The notes under the pieces: model-generated
Told to the model about the DNA's origin: nothing
Seen by the model: the letters and a program-made list of their open reading frames with translations, nothing else
Database searches by the model: none
Part shown: positions 9,886 through 21,719 of the stretch, in pieces
Layout of the letters: the number at the start of each line of letters is the position of its first letter
Numbering within the stretch: position 1 is the first letter of the stretch
Program-made: the position numbers and the translations under genes
NCBI GenBank assembly: GCA_963170055.1
Contig: CAUJGJ010000040.1
Location: forward strand, 1,801,801-1,865,800
Reading direction: 5' to 3'
Length of the DNA stretch: 64,000 bases
Source of the DNA: Halisarca cf. caerulea
Taxonomy: Eukaryota > Porifera > Demospongiae > Chondrillida > Halisarcidae

Positions 9886-10052
9886 GTACAACAACAATGA
9901 ATGTCCATCGTCACTCAATGTGTAATGGAGAAATACATCGACCATTATGCGTCTTATATTATTGTTACAATAATTGTACAATAGTAGTATAGTACAGTAG
10001 TAATAGTACAATAGTAGTATATATATAATTATATATATATACATATATATAT

Positions 10053-10105
<53 letters not shown>

Positions 10106-10667
10106 TAATTCTGGTCTTGGCCAAAACTGACCCTTGACCTCAGCATAATATACAGTACAATATACATGGGATACCATTAAAGATTGACGAATAAACAATG
10201 AGGTGTGCCTGTGATCGAAAATGAAATAGAACAGCATAAAATATTCCTCGACTGCATGAGTACTGTTTGTGGAGGTAGACAATTGCGGAGCGATCATGTT
10301 TTTGGTGCTTTTCTTTCAAAATACTTGTGGGTGCGGAGTAATTTCCATACATGCTTTAAAATTCTGGCAAAATCAAGTTTTGGTGCATGAGTGACATGTG
10401 AGCAGTTCTTTAATTCATCATGATTTCCTCCTTTGAATGTGTGGAATGCTTTGCTCCAGAACTGTTGGGAATGACATTCGGTCATTGGAGTACTTCCAAA
10501 GTTGCATATCAGTATGCATGCATGTAATTGCAGTATGCAGTATATATATCCCTCCAACCTCCTTAACTGGTGTGAACACGTATGAACACACAGTGAACAA
10601 TACATGCATGGGATGATACATCAAATTAAAGGAGTACTAGTGTAATATGTATTATATATAATACATA
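9886..10667. other. Unassigned interval with AT/GATA microsatellite
   Basis: Contains an AT-rich tract and a (GATA)n microsatellite at about 10052-10102. No gene recognised. Confidence 0.6.
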
Positions 10668-11134
10668 TGTGACCGTCTATGGGAAAAGGGGTCACTTCGC
10701 GGTTTTGGTTAAATACCCGATTTACACATCATTTTGAAACGTATTCCGCGAGGAATCCAATGATTGGTCGTTTATGTCAGTGTCACGAACGATCACGGAG
10801 ATATGACGTTTTGTTTATCAGCCACGTGCAGTGGTCATGCGTGAGAAACGGGCAGTTTTGTACTAACTTCTGGTAATCGGTGATGACTCTGTAGTATGCT
10901 AAAATCGCACCGCATATCAAGATGGCGTCACCGCATAAGGTTAAAAATCACCCTCGTTCTCAAAAACTACCGAGCGAATTCAATTCAAACTTTGTAAAGT
11001 CATAGATCGAATGTATAGCTATCGAATTTTGAAACAAAAGAAAATCCGCCCGGACCCAAAGGGAAATGAATTTTTGCACATTTTGCGCTTACTTAATAAC
11101 CACGAAGTGACCCCTTTTCCCATAGACGGTCACA
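10668..11134. mobile_element. MITE with TGTGACCGTCTATGGG termini, TA duplication
   Basis: 467 bp between TGTGACCGTCTATGGGAAAA and its inverted copy, flanked by TA at 10666-10667 and 11135-11136. The termini hold GGGGTCACTTCGCGG. A TA target and short size suggest a Tc1/mariner-type non-autonomous element. A second copy, in the other orientation and interrupted, lies at 18526-19954. Confidence 0.85.
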
Positions 11135-11137
11135 TAT

Positions 11138-12400
11138 TACAATAATAGTACTAGTGTATTATTAATTTAATAATTATAATATATCTACAAATAGGTTGAC
11201 ATCTGTTTGAATAGTTGTAACTGTTATTTCTTTAGGTGGGGCCTAATTTCACGAGCAGGTGTCAATATTTTTCAATTTTATACCCCCTGGGCAGCCTAGA
11301 ACTTTAATAATCCAGGCCCGGGGCTTGGAATATTAAAATTGTAAATGGGGGCCTAGAAGGGGGGGGGGGGATATTTCATGGCACTGTCAATCCGTGTATA
11401 CAATAATACATAGGTGCTCAAAATCAGCTTCGTATTATTGTATCCACAAAGAATGAATAGAGGACTTAATCCAAGTCAAGCTTTACAGACAGCAATTAAT
11501 ATAAATGGGTGACAGCGATTGGAACAATTTCAAGTCTGAAGGGGAGGATAAAGACTCGGGAGAAGAGGCAATTTAAGCATATGCGACATGTCCAAGATCT
11601 TGCTGCAGTGCTAATAGGCTGGAATTTCGCCAAACATTTTGAGCATACGGCTTCATGTCATGTGACTCACATGTGACAATGTATGTTGTTGTTAGTTCAC
11701 AGACTAGATCTAGTTTACTAGTGCTGCGAAAATTTATTTTATGTTAATGTTTCTGCAAATAATGCGTGCCTCTTTTGTGAGGAAACTTCTAGGATCACTT
11801 TTACAATCAATTGTGATTCAGTGTCAATCCAAGCTGAAATACATTTGTGATCAAGAGGCAAAATCAGTTAGTAGATTGACCGAAGACAAATCGATCTATT
11901 CTAAAGTACCAAAGCAACACTGTCTAGTGCTTCGTATGCTCAAATAGTTTAAACAATGAGTGCATACCTCAATGTTGCCGATTGGCGTTCAATTTTCTTT
12001 GTTGCCGATGTTAAACTTTCATCACTCCTTTCCTCTCTGTTGACATAGCTTGCGGACAGTCTCTGTTGAATTTTCTTTTGCTCAAAGCTTCAAAATCAAC
12101 TTCAAGAATTCAAAATTGTCAGCACTTGGGATTTGTGCAAAGAAGGTCTAGGATGACATCACAAAAGATCACATGACTATCTTGAGCAAGGTGGCTCCTT
12201 GTGAAGGAGATCTTGTTTGTAAACTGCCATGTCATGGAGTAAATCAGCGGATTGTCATAGGAAGCTATCAAGTATTATATTGTTATTAATATTGGACACT
12301 TCAACATTTACACATGGAGGTTTTGATCCTACTCTTTTCCAGGGAGATCTTTTAAACTATTTTAGTAATCAAAATCCCCATGTATAGAACATCAGATATT
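11138..12400. other. Unassigned interval
   Basis: AT-rich with a G10 run near 11359 and a degenerate CATATGCGACATGTCC (about 11580), probably a worn CGCATG-type terminus. No coding signature. Confidence 0.4.
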
Positions 12401-13698
12401 GGTAAGAGGGACATTAAGTCCATATTCTGAGTCTGTAGGCCTTAAGCAGAAATCCTTTGACAAAATAGCGGAGGGATGGACAATTGCTCTCCCATAACCG
12501 GGAAAGTAAAATATGAGCGTGTTTTGTCTTGTGAATTGACTTGCTCAAACCCGGAGATTTGCTGGACTGCGTTTTTAGAATCTTTGTTATTATAATATAG
12601 TGACACAAATTGATCATACAGAAAATGAAACATTGCATGTTGGTTGCTTTATGTACACATGACGTATAAAGGTTCTACTCGCTGTTTGGGTTGGTTTTTG
12701 AGGCTTTGCATTTGCAATAATTTAAAACAAGGCATATATATAATTCAAGATGTTTGGAAGTGGCAGCCATTTAGTTCTATGGCAAAACTTGTACAGGTAG
12801 GTTATGGGCACATTGAGCAGCTGAGGGGCATTTCTGTGGCTTCACACAATGTAATCAATTAGCATCTCATTGACGTGAGGTGGTCAAGTGCAGTTTGCGT
12901 GACTATTCAGGATTACTTTTTGATTATCTTGTAAGCCAAGTAGAATTTATGTGCATATAAATCTCAAATGTTTCCAGTTCTTCCTTTTTTGGAAACACTC
13001 TGCTAATTTGTTCCTTTGCACTCAAATTCGCTTCAAATTCGACCAAAACCTTTATGTACAAAAATCCGTATACTTTCGCAACTATACGTTTATGAGTATA
13101 AGTCACCTGACAGCCGCATGACTACGAGTAGAGGAAGAATGTTTTGGATTACCAATTTTATTTGCAAAACGCGGAGTTGTAAATGGCACTCTAGAGCTTT
13201 GAAAGTTTGTACGTTTGTTAACAAAGTGTAAGGCAAACTTTTCACCGTGGTGGATTCTGATAGCTGCTACCTTTCCTTTTATGTGCACATGTTCGTATTT
13301 TTATTCTCTTCGAAAACTATAAAAACCTGTATATCTCAGGAACAAAGTAGAATTTCAAAATCCACCATGGTGAAAAGTTTGATACTAATCCTAAGAATCT
13401 TTGCAGATAGATATCTCATATAACTTGACCGTCATTTAGAACTCCGCGTTTTTCACTAAAGCTTTCTTATATGGGTTGAGCAATCTTCATTTCTCCCTTT
13501 GAAAGATGATAGATTAGCAATCGAACTAAGGAAAAGCAAATTGTACATTATGCTTTAGCATTCTATGCATTCGGTTTTGTTGTATATGTATCGTGCAATG
13601 AGAAAATTGGTGTGTGTTTATGACCGACTTTGGTGACCGCCATTTTGCTTTATGTGCAAAATGCACATAACTTACCTGCGTGCCATAACATACCTGCC
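12400..13698. mobile_element. MITE interrupted by a second MITE
   Basis: The outer copy resembles 30661-31437. It reads CAGCCATTTAGTTCTATGGC to 12791, is interrupted, and resumes at 13681 with TGCCATAACATACCTGCC. Its left end is not recognisable; the start given is approximate. Confidence 0.55.
12792..13680. mobile_element. CGCAGG-type MITE, 2-bp duplication TG
   Basis: 889 bp from TACAGGTAGGTTATGGGCAC to CACATAACTTACCTGCG, flanked by TG on both sides. Internal blocks (GAGGGGCATTTCTGTGG; CGACTTTGGTGACCGCCATTTTG) match 49943-50819. It sits inside the MITE above, and removing it with one TG restores that element's right end. Confidence 0.8.
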
Positions 13699-14392
13699 AT
13701 TGCAGTTGGCACAAGCATATGTAACACGTTTTCGTATGTTGTCTAAGCTGCATACCATGCATTGCAGCTTTTTTTTATCCTGTCAAGGGAGTACCGATCG
13801 CTGTATCAGGAAGGACGGACATCTGCTGTTTATTGGCAACCATGTCACTTTCTAGAGATGTGTTTGGAAGCAGTTCTTCTGCAAGTTCTAAAATAATGGT
13901 CCTTTTGGGACATTCTGGGCACATGCGTCATCTATGAGGTGAACTTCATTAGATGCTAACTTCCTTGGTTCTTAATCAAATTTAGAATGAATCTAAATAC
14001 TTAATAATCGTACAAAGTCTTCAATATTAATATTGTCCTTCTATAAATGATTTCGAACCAAGTTCTTAACCCAGTCTATACTCGCTGAAGTCAAGCCAAT
14101 ATTATGGCTTACGGACGATAATATAATCATGTTTCAACGCATATACGCACGTCAAGGGGGTAAATTACAGCAGTTCCCATTTCTATATAATGTAATAATC
14201 ACATTTTTAACAATGTAGTCAACTATACAATATTGAATACAATGGAAAATTACTCAGGAGAGCCAGGATTGAATTAGGAAATCTCAAGATAGGAAATAAC
14301 ATGGAAGCAATTCATGATTCCTCTGATTTTTACATATGAAAGTAATGTTCATTTGTTTCTATTATATATACAGTAGTTGTTTGTTGCCTAAA
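13699..14392. other. Region upstream of receptor 1
   Basis: No repeat family recognised. AT-rich; a TATATATACAG stretch about 25 bp before the likely start codon could be a splice acceptor for an upstream noncoding exon. Confidence 0.35.
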
Positions 14393-15325
14393 ATGTGGAA
14401 CAGTTCCAGTGCAAGGAATGCCAGTCAAGTTCTACCCGGGAGCTTCTTTTACAGTTTCTTTGTTAGCACTGTTTACCTGCTTCCCATGTTCATCCTTAAT
14501 GTCTTACTAATCCTGGCTACGGTTACAGAAACATCTATAAAGCCTGCCATAAGAATGATTGTTGGCTGCATCTTGGCTGCTTCCGAAGTTGTCATTGTGG
14601 GATTGGGAATAAACTATATCTACATTGTGATTCTTTTACTTAAACGTCACCTTCCTCCTTCCGAATTTATCTCCAGATTGACCTATGCTGTGGTATTATG
14701 TGGAGGTGCGGCACGATTGCTGCTTATGGCTACCTTTGCTGTCGCCATATCGGTCCTTGTTATCCATGGGGAGTCAAAGCTCAAGCTCTTGCCAACCTGC
14801 ATTGCTGTGGGAATAATATGGATATTTGCTGTAGCTCCAAATGCATCCGTTTTCTCGCCAGTACTGTTTGACGTTATGTATCCAAACAGTTCTGAGTTTA
14901 CAGCTCGTGGCAGAGGAACAGGTGCAATAGTGTATGCATTCTCCTATGTTACTATATACGGTATATGTAGCTTTGTAATCAGTTGTATTGCACTCATAGT
15001 CACAGTGTGCTACATTAAGAGGAAGACTATTTCTGGAGACGTCAACATCATTAAAGGCATGGTAAAATTTGGTTTCTTCCTGTTCATTGGTGACATTGCT
15101 AATTTCTTTGGCGTTGCAGTACCATTTGTGAGCATTGCACTGAAACCACAGGTGAGCACCTTCACAAAATCACAAAAAATCCAGAATTTCGTGGAGGGAC
15201 TTCTTGTCCTTTTGTCTCTAATTCCTACACCTATCATCTTGTTAATCTTTTTCAAAGCAGTTCGAGATCGTATCAGAAACATTCTATGCTGTAAGTGCAG
15301 AGGAAGTGGATATAAGAAGCTTTGA
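14393..15325 (+). CDS. Seven-transmembrane receptor 1, rhodopsin-like, divergent
   Basis: Product of 310 aa from the ATG that gives MWNSSS, the leader shared with the three other receptors; an in-frame ATG at 14336 would add 19 hydrophobic residues. Seven hydrophobic segments lie at about 18-44, 53-85, 96-124, 134-152, 179-207, 222-250 and 266-287. TM4 holds W143 and P149 as in class A receptors. TM3 has ARLLLMAT and no clear DRY. TM7 reads PTPIILL instead of NPxxY, followed by a basic helix-8 stretch and Cys 299, 300 and 302, possible palmitoylation sites. N-glycosylation sites occur at N3, N9 and, in the second outer loop, N165. It is clearly related to but far from the other three. Ligand unknown. 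Single exon. Confidence 0.8.
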   Translation: MWNSSSARNASQVLPGSFFYSFFVSTVYLLPMFILNVLLILATVTETSIKPAIRMIVGCILAASEVVIVGLGINYIYIVILLLKRHLPPSEFISRLTYAVVLCGGAARLLLMATFAVAISVLVIHGESKLKLLPTCIAVGIIWIFAVAPNASVFSPVLFDVMYPNSSEFTARGRGTGAIVYAFSYVTIYGICSFVISCIALIVTVCYIKRKTISGDVNIIKGMVKFGFFLFIGDIANFFGVAVPFVSIALKPQVSTFTKSQKIQNFVEGLLVLLSLIPTPIILLIFFKAVRDRIRNILCCKCRGSGYKKL

Positions 15326-15461
15326 ACAATTGAAGTATTATCCTGTTCAGAATTTGTTTTGAGAACTGTAATTGAGTTGGTGAAACGTTTGTCTTGATGC
15401 TCATTGAGTAGATAACCTATACAAAAACCATAAGAATGGATATAGGGATGAGTTGTCAATA

Positions 15462-15621
15462 TAGGGCTAGACAGGAATAGGGTTGGACATGCACGGTGTT
15501 GTAATAGACATACAGGACTACATAGACAGTTATAGGGCTAGACAGGGATAGGGTGGGACATGCATGGTGCTGTAATCGACATACAGGACTACATAGACAG
15601 TTATAGGACTAGACAGGAATA
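15462..15621. repeat. Minisatellite, units with GGGCTAGACAGG(G/A)ATAGG
   Basis: Two full ~70-bp units plus a partial one, each containing GACATGCA, GACATACAGGACTACATAGA and AGTTATAGG. Related in sequence to the array at 21031-21447. Confidence 0.8.
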
Positions 15622-15622
15622 T

Positions 15623-15761
15623 CGCAGGTATGTTATGTCCAAATCAAACCCAGAGTAGGTCACAATGGGGTGTGTAAATGGTTTTAAGTTATGTGGTCAA
15701 ATTGCAATACTTTTGAAGATCTTATCATGTGCAGTGAGTATGATCTAACTTTAACTGTCCA
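15623..15761. mobile_element. Left end of a CGCAGG-type MITE
   Basis: CGCAGGTATGTTATGTCC starts at 15623. No matching right end was found; the CACAGG-type element follows at once, probably inserted in it. Confidence 0.6.
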
Positions 15762-17083
15762 CACAGGGGCATTATAGCGCTTTTTGGAAGTTGGGGATTA
15801 CAGGCGACAAAGTTATGGAATTTGTGGAATTTGTCACATTTTACCTATACGTCATTACCAACAGAAGGTAAACGTTGTAATACGTCATCAGTAGCGGGCG
15901 CTTACAGTGGTTTAGCGATAGCAGAATCGTTCGAATCCTATCGACTTTGAAAAGGTAAAAAGCCGTTTTGTGCCTTAATAAGTTTTGTTTAGGTATTTAT
16001 AAAAGTACATCAATGTTTAGTCGCAATGTTCAAGCTACACTAGTACCGTCAAAAAGGGCAAGGTACCGCCGATATCGACCTTTCCACCTCGAATGATCGT
16101 TGCAGAAGGCCGAATCAATGTAAGAAAGTGCTGTGACAGGTAACTGCACTATACTATCCAGGATATCCTAGATCACGAATGAAACACTAGCTAAAATCGG
16201 CAAAATGTTAGCAGGCTCAGTCTACTTTCTGACTTTGTACTAATCCATTGATTTCGCATGCAAGCTAGTGCCACTGTCTCTGCGTCTTAGTCATCAAGTA
16301 TGCCACTTTCGCCGCAGATAAGACTATCAATGACAAGAATATATGCATAAGAACTCACCGATATTTGTTGGAACCATTTAATGAAAAATAGAACTTTCCG
16401 CACAACAAATTGTCGACCAGGTCCATTGTTCACGTAGTCGATAACATTGCAGGGCGCTTATTTCCAATGTACCATACGAATTTAATGCCCAATATTGATG
16501 ACGCGCACCTTACGTCATCCTAAAATGGCGGATTGGAACCGTCCTGCAAATATATCGTGTTTTGGGGACGTGTACCCGGGACGTTTTCTGAACAACAAAA
16601 GAATCCGACGATTTAAAATACTTTTGTCTACTTGTTTTCGCTGAGCGGGGATAATATAAGCAGGTTAGCCCAAGATATTACCGTTTTAATGGTCATTTTT
16701 AGTCATTTTCACCCGCTAAAAGTACATTTTTCGTTATAACTATTTCAGTTGGAGTTATATGTTCTCCGCTCAGCATACATATCTTCAATGAACTTTACTC
16801 TTTCATCTCATGCCAGTTTCATCTCTTTGGGAGGCCGTCTACACGTCCCCAAATCGACGTTTAGAGAAAAAGTGTATCTTTTTCAAAATCATTTTTATAC
16901 TTCTGCGTATGACACATGGGCCTGTTTTGTAGTTTATTGTTTCGATAAATAACATTAAAACACCAAACAGTTGTAAAAATCGACGTACATTGTTGTTTGA
17001 GCTGTAAGATTCGATGTATATATTACCATTTCGAGCGGCGGCCATTTTGTTCCCCAGTCGAAAAGCGCTATAATGAGCCTGTG
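15762..17083. mobile_element. CACAGG-type MITE, 2-bp duplication CA
   Basis: 1322 bp with termini CACAGGGGCATTATAGCGC and, inverted, CACAGGCTCATTATAGCGC. CA flanks both sides. An internal inverted repeat includes GCTGAGCGGGGATAAT and TTCTCCGCTCAGC. Same family as 59359-61781. Termini starting CAC with a 2-bp duplication fit animal EnSpm/CACTA elements (family knowledge), but no transposase is present. Confidence 0.85.
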
Positions 17084-17125
17084 CAGTGACGTCAGATCGA
17101 ATTGTGTACTCCCTCCTAACCAAGC

Positions 17126-18412
17126 TTAACCTTTTAACGCCCATAAGCCACTATAGTGGCACAAACTTAGAAGAGCTTTTTCCTTGATTTGTACTCTTTT
17201 TGTAAGTAAAAATGTTCAAGTGTCTAGCCAAAAGCATTGTTGGTTGGTTTTATATCACCGAATATTTACATGAGGCAAATTGAATCGAATTCGGCAGTAA
17301 ATTGCTCCTCGCATATGTTTTGATTGTGACAATGACAAATTTCACCACATGTACCCCCAGATCTAGCTAATTTTAACCCATTCAAGATATGAAGATGCCC
17401 AAGTAAGTAATATAAGTCATTTATAAGACTAAGAATGTCTAAACAATACACAAAATGGCATTTTAACAAGAAAGGAAGATGAATATAGGGGCATCACAAC
17501 ACAAACTGGTAAACATTGACGTCTAAACAGAAGTTAGATTCATAACAGTAGTCCTTCTGATCTAATTATATACCATCTCGGCGAATGTTTACTTAACCTT
17601 TTAAACGTCCATAAGCCACTTTAGTGGCTTATAACATCAAGTATACTTAAAGACCGCGGGGTGCGAAAGTTGCGCAATTGCCACAAAGTTAGTGTGGCAG
17701 AAAGGGCATTGTCTATGTAGTTGCCAGGCCAAATTTTATAGACATACATAGCTGTACGAGTGTATATAAAGTCAAAGAAATTCTACAAGAAACGCAATTG
17801 TACACACTAACACGCAGTTATACAAACATTTTACTAAGTTATACAAACCAAAATGGCTTCCGCCGAAAGTTGCTCGAAGAAACAATGCATTATTTCTTGG
17901 GTATAGTATCATATTTTGCCTTTGTTTGATCAATATCGAAGAAAAGCGCAGCAAAGAGTGGAACAGAACTCTCTTCGTAACTTTTCGTGCACGAATATGT
18001 TGTTATTTTCCATTTCCGTCACATGTAGAACTAAAAATTCTTCTCATTTATTTGACAGAAGTGTCTCCCTTGAAGACGGGTGCGTACTTTAAGCCTTAAA
18101 AGTCAACCTAAGCTTCGTATCGTACAATCACCGCTCGAAATGTTTCAAGCGACCAACATTTAGACAACTTGAAATAACGCACATACATACTCTTACAAAA
18201 GAACCTTAAAATCACGAACTGCAGTAGCATCCATTCTCGAATAGACAAAAGAGAGTATCCTGAGGACAACAGTGAGTAATACGGCGGAAACAAAACAATT
18301 TCAGCGATTTTTCTGACCAAACGAATCTTCTAAATATCCGAGCCACTTTAGTGGCTAACGGTCGTCAACGGTCTATAGTGATAACAGAAACACTCGGCCG
18401 TTAAAAGGTTAA
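17126..18412. mobile_element. TTAA-flanked MITE(s) with CCACTWTAGTGG palindrome
   Basis: Left ends TTAACCTTTTAACGCCCATAAGCCAC at 17126 and a near copy at 17593; the right end GGCCGTTAAAAGGTTAA stops at 18412. GCCACTATAGTGGC (17147-17160) and CCACTTTAGTGG near 17620 and 18345 are the subterminal palindromes. The best single element is 17593-18412; 17126-17592 may be a second, truncated copy. Confidence 0.65.
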
Positions 18413-18797
18413 AGACTAAGTTGCAAACCTAAGACAAATCGAAAATGTTGATGAAGAAGATAAATACGAATTTCTTGCATCAAATGCTCACAATTTGCAT
18501 TGATACCCCTCATGCTCTCTCTATATGTGACCGTCTATGGGAAAAGGGGTCACTTCGCGGTTATTAAGTAAGCGCAAAACGTGCAAAAATTCATTTTCCT
18601 TTGGGTCCGGGCGGATTTTCTTTTATTTCAAAATTCAATAGCCATACATTCGATCTATGACTTTACAAAGTTTGAATTGAATTCGCTTGGTAGTTTTTGA
18701 GAACGATGGTGATTTTTAACCTTATGCGGTGACGCTATCTTCATTTGCGGTGCGATTTTAGCATACTACAGAGTCATCACTGATTACCGGAAGTTAA

Positions 18798-19755
18798 CAC
18801 ATCTTGCACCATAAGAAACCGGACGTAAAAAAAGACACCCCATTCTAAATACCACAAGAATTGACACCTTGAAGCGCCTCGTGTCTTTAGTAGAGAGAAT
18901 TTGATTTTTCGTTGTAACTCTTTTTAGAATAACTTTGTATATAACTAAGTTGTGTTCCATTTACACTTCGAAAGCCAAGGATTACAGATATCAAGTCAGA
19001 GAAGGGGTTTACAGCGTTTTCAGAGAACGCAGAAGCCATAAAGTTGCAGTTATCGGCCGTTGTGATGCGCATCGATATCCTCACTTTGAACAAGTTTGTA
19101 AGGACTTGCCTTACCCAGTAGAGCTATCGGATGGTTCCTTGGATGAAGGACAACAGCTGTACTGCGATTATTCTTGGAAGAAAACTTCGTACTGAGAGCT
19201 AGTTGAAAGAGAGCAACGATGTAGGCGAGTCAACAATTTGGCCTTGTAGAAAACGGTAGTTGCTCTTCTCGAATCAGTCCCAAGGTCCTTTTCTGAACAC
19301 AAGCAATACTCCTTGATGCTTTTGGGACTTGAAAACTCCACTTGGGACTCTCAATCCGGTGAAATTTGGCTGCAGCGAAGAGTTGACAACTGGCCTTTAT
19401 CTCCACAGAAGAACAGTTTTCTCCTTTTCTGAAAGCTCTAACAGGACTACTATCATTTGTTACTATCAGTACTTCTTATTTTTTGTATCTTTTGCCTTTG
19501 CAGTTTGTATATTTGCATGTTATCTTAATCATTGGTCAGTGTCCGTCCGATAAATTTGAGCGCGTTCTTTGAGATTGATTTGCTCAAAAATTTTGCATTA
19601 GCGGCAACATGTTCTATACATCATTGGATAGCCCTATCTTTAGCCTTTCAAATGATGTAATGTTTGACCAGGGTTACTATAGAAAGTAACAGGGGAAAAG
19701 ACGATCTCAATTTGCATTGCGATCAGGGCGCATACGGCGTATGGTGCAAGATGTG
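18798..19755. mobile_element. TTAA element with CACATCTTGCACCATA termini, copy 1
   Basis: 958 bp between inverted CACATCTTGCACCATA ends, TTAA at 18794-18797 and 19756-19759. Copy 2, inverted, is at 38863-39858. TTAA duplication is the hallmark of piggyBac-like transposition. Confidence 0.85.
18941..19195 (+). CDS. Open frame inside the TTAA element (hypothetical)
   Basis: About 84 codons with no ATG start, reading ITKLCSIY...DGSLDEGQQLYCDYS. The same frame is open in copy 2 (39462-39776), where it extends further upstream; here a TGA closes that extension. Between copies I count 9 amino-acid changes in 84 codons, with silent changes proportionally more common than replacement changes. No family recognised. 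It may be the relic of a captured or transposon gene, or chance. Confidence 0.25.
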   Translation: MTKLCSIYTSKAKDYRYQVREGVYSVFRERRSHKVAVIGRCDAHRYPHFEQVCKDLPYPVELSDGSLDEGQQLYCDYSWKKTSY

Positions 19756-20574
19756 TTAATACAAAACTGCCCGTTTCTCACGCATGACCACTGCGCATGG
19801 CTGATAAACAAAACGTCATATCTCTGTGATCGTTCGTGACATGAACATAAACGACCAATCATTGGATTCCTCACGGAATACGCTTCAAAATGATGTGTAA
19901 ATCGAGTATTTGACCAAAACCGCGAAGTGACCCCTTTTCCCATAGATGGTCACATATTATGCTTGATGGGTACAAGAAAAACCTATTTTTCATCTGAAAT
20001 TGTGCATTTTTGATTGCACCGAACAACTTGTAGATATTTTATTATTGCACAACTCAGTAAACTATTGTAAAATAACCAGTATACTAGCATTTCACTGTGA
20101 ACAAGTGCGTTAGATACCCTATTTCTACTACTCTTTTATACAGTAAGGACGCGTCCTATGAGTATAAATTTTGTATGGTTACATATTGAAACCCTAGGCT
20201 ACCTTTTGGTATAATTGTGTTTCAATCGCGCAATGTTCGTGCATCACGGGTCTTAAGGGGCGAGGCCTCACCTTGGTGTTAAGGGGTTAATGAATTTGTT
20301 TTCAGGTATATCTATTTGCAAGTGAAAGCATGTTATTAAAGTTTGAAGAAAAGTAGTGTTCGAGTTAATATTTCCTTTCAAAATCATTGTGTAATATACA
20401 AATCTCCACTTGAAACAACAGCCATAATGCCATCAGGTTCCTAATAGTCCAAACCATGGTGAAAGATTCCTAGAGGTTTGTACCTTCTATCAATTGAGTT
20501 ATGTTCCGTGTTTTGTGGCTGGAGACCTCAGAAAAGGACGAAACCCCCTGGACATTACAGCCATGCTTTGAGCT

Positions 20575-20780
20575 ACCAGGTAATGTCCAATTTGGACATA
20601 AAAATATAATAGCGGACATTATCGAAGCACAAAAGTAACATCCCTTGATTTTTGGTGAAACAAAATATACAATGCTGAAATATACTTATACCAGAGCAAG
20701 AGCACATCTACTTTGTACCTGAGTAGACTAGAGGCTTATCTGCTACTTAAAATATTGTCTTTGTGGATCTTTAATCTGGG
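20575..20780. mobile_element. Left-end fragment of a CGCAGG-type MITE
   Basis: ACCAGGTAATGTCCAATTTGG, then TATCGAAGCAC, GTACCTGAGTAGACTAGAGG and GTCTTTGTGGATC as in 63056-63927. The right part is missing. Confidence 0.65.
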
Positions 20781-20782
20781 TC

Positions 20783-20826
20783 TGGGTTAGGGTTAGGGTT
20801 AGGGTTAAGGTTTAGGGGTTAGGTTT
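20783..20826 (+). repeat. Interstitial TTAGGG-type repeat
   Basis: Four near-perfect GGGTTA units followed by degenerate ones. Confidence 0.8.
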
Positions 20827-21030
20827 AGTGCTTGTAGTGAGATGGTTGACTTGTAGATTGCCTTGAGAGAGCACCACCATAGTGTCAATATGTTGCTATG
20901 TAAAACATTAAGTCCATGTCAACATCACCCTATCCAGACAGGAAAAAAAGGGGGGCTAATGTGTTTGCTTTGGAAGCATCAGCCATTTTGAGTTATGTTC
21001 TGAATCAGACATTACTCACCTGCTATATGA

Positions 21031-21447
21031 GCTGGATTGGTATAGGGCTAGATATGCTAGGGCTACATACATAAGCATGGGGCTGAAGATATATATAGTT
21101 ATAGACATGCATATTGCTATATAGGCATAAGGCTACACAGACATAGGGCTAGACAGGTATATAACTGGACAGGTACAGGGCTACACAGAGATAGAGCCAG
21201 ACAGATATAGGGGTAGACAGGAATGGGGCTGGACAGGTATAAGGCTACACAGGCATAGAGCCAGACAGGTACGTATAGGGGTAGACAGGTAAGGGGCTGA
21301 ACAGGTATAGGGCTACACAGGCATAGAGCCAGACAGGTACGTATAGGGGTAGACAGGTAAGGGGCTGAACGTGTATAGGGCTACACAGGTATAGAGCCAG
21401 ACAGTTATAGAGCTATGGGGCTGGACAGGCTAGACAGGTATATGGCT
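21031..21447. repeat. Minisatellite of TATAGGGCTAGACAGG-type units
   Basis: Over twenty short units of 14-17 bp (ATAGGGCTACACAGG, ATAGAGCCAGACAGG, TAGGGGTAGACAGG). A composite of about 66 bp containing GGTACGTATAGGGG is tandemly duplicated around 21260-21370. Confidence 0.9.
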
Positions 21448-21719
21448 AGCCGTATGTGAGGCTAGGCCATTGACCACAATTGAGTTTGGTTAGATTGGTT
21501 GCGGTGTCTACTGCAGCCAGTCCAACCGATCTGTCTGGTAATCTATCCGGACCTATACCCGCTACGCATGCTGACTGTGCTCAAGTGATGATGCACATCA
21601 TTCCTGCTCCAGCACTCATCCTCAAAAAAACACAAAAGTTTAGCTCCTCCAAATTTTGGTTATACAGTATGCTGTGCAGCCCTACTATTTTTATGTAGCC
21701 ATATACCAATGTATGTATT

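Larger units (their letters stand above)
18526..19954. mobile_element. TGTGACC MITE interrupted by a TTAA element
   Basis: Reverse-orientation copy of 10668-11134 with TA at 18524-18525 and 19955-19956. It is split at AAGTTA/TAC by the element at 18798-19755. Joining the halves over one TTAA gives back the uninterrupted sequence except for one base. Confidence 0.85.

Noticed and set aside
20140..20290. Possible TTAA element right end (AAGGGGTTAA at 20281)
   Set aside because: No inverted left partner found within several kb.
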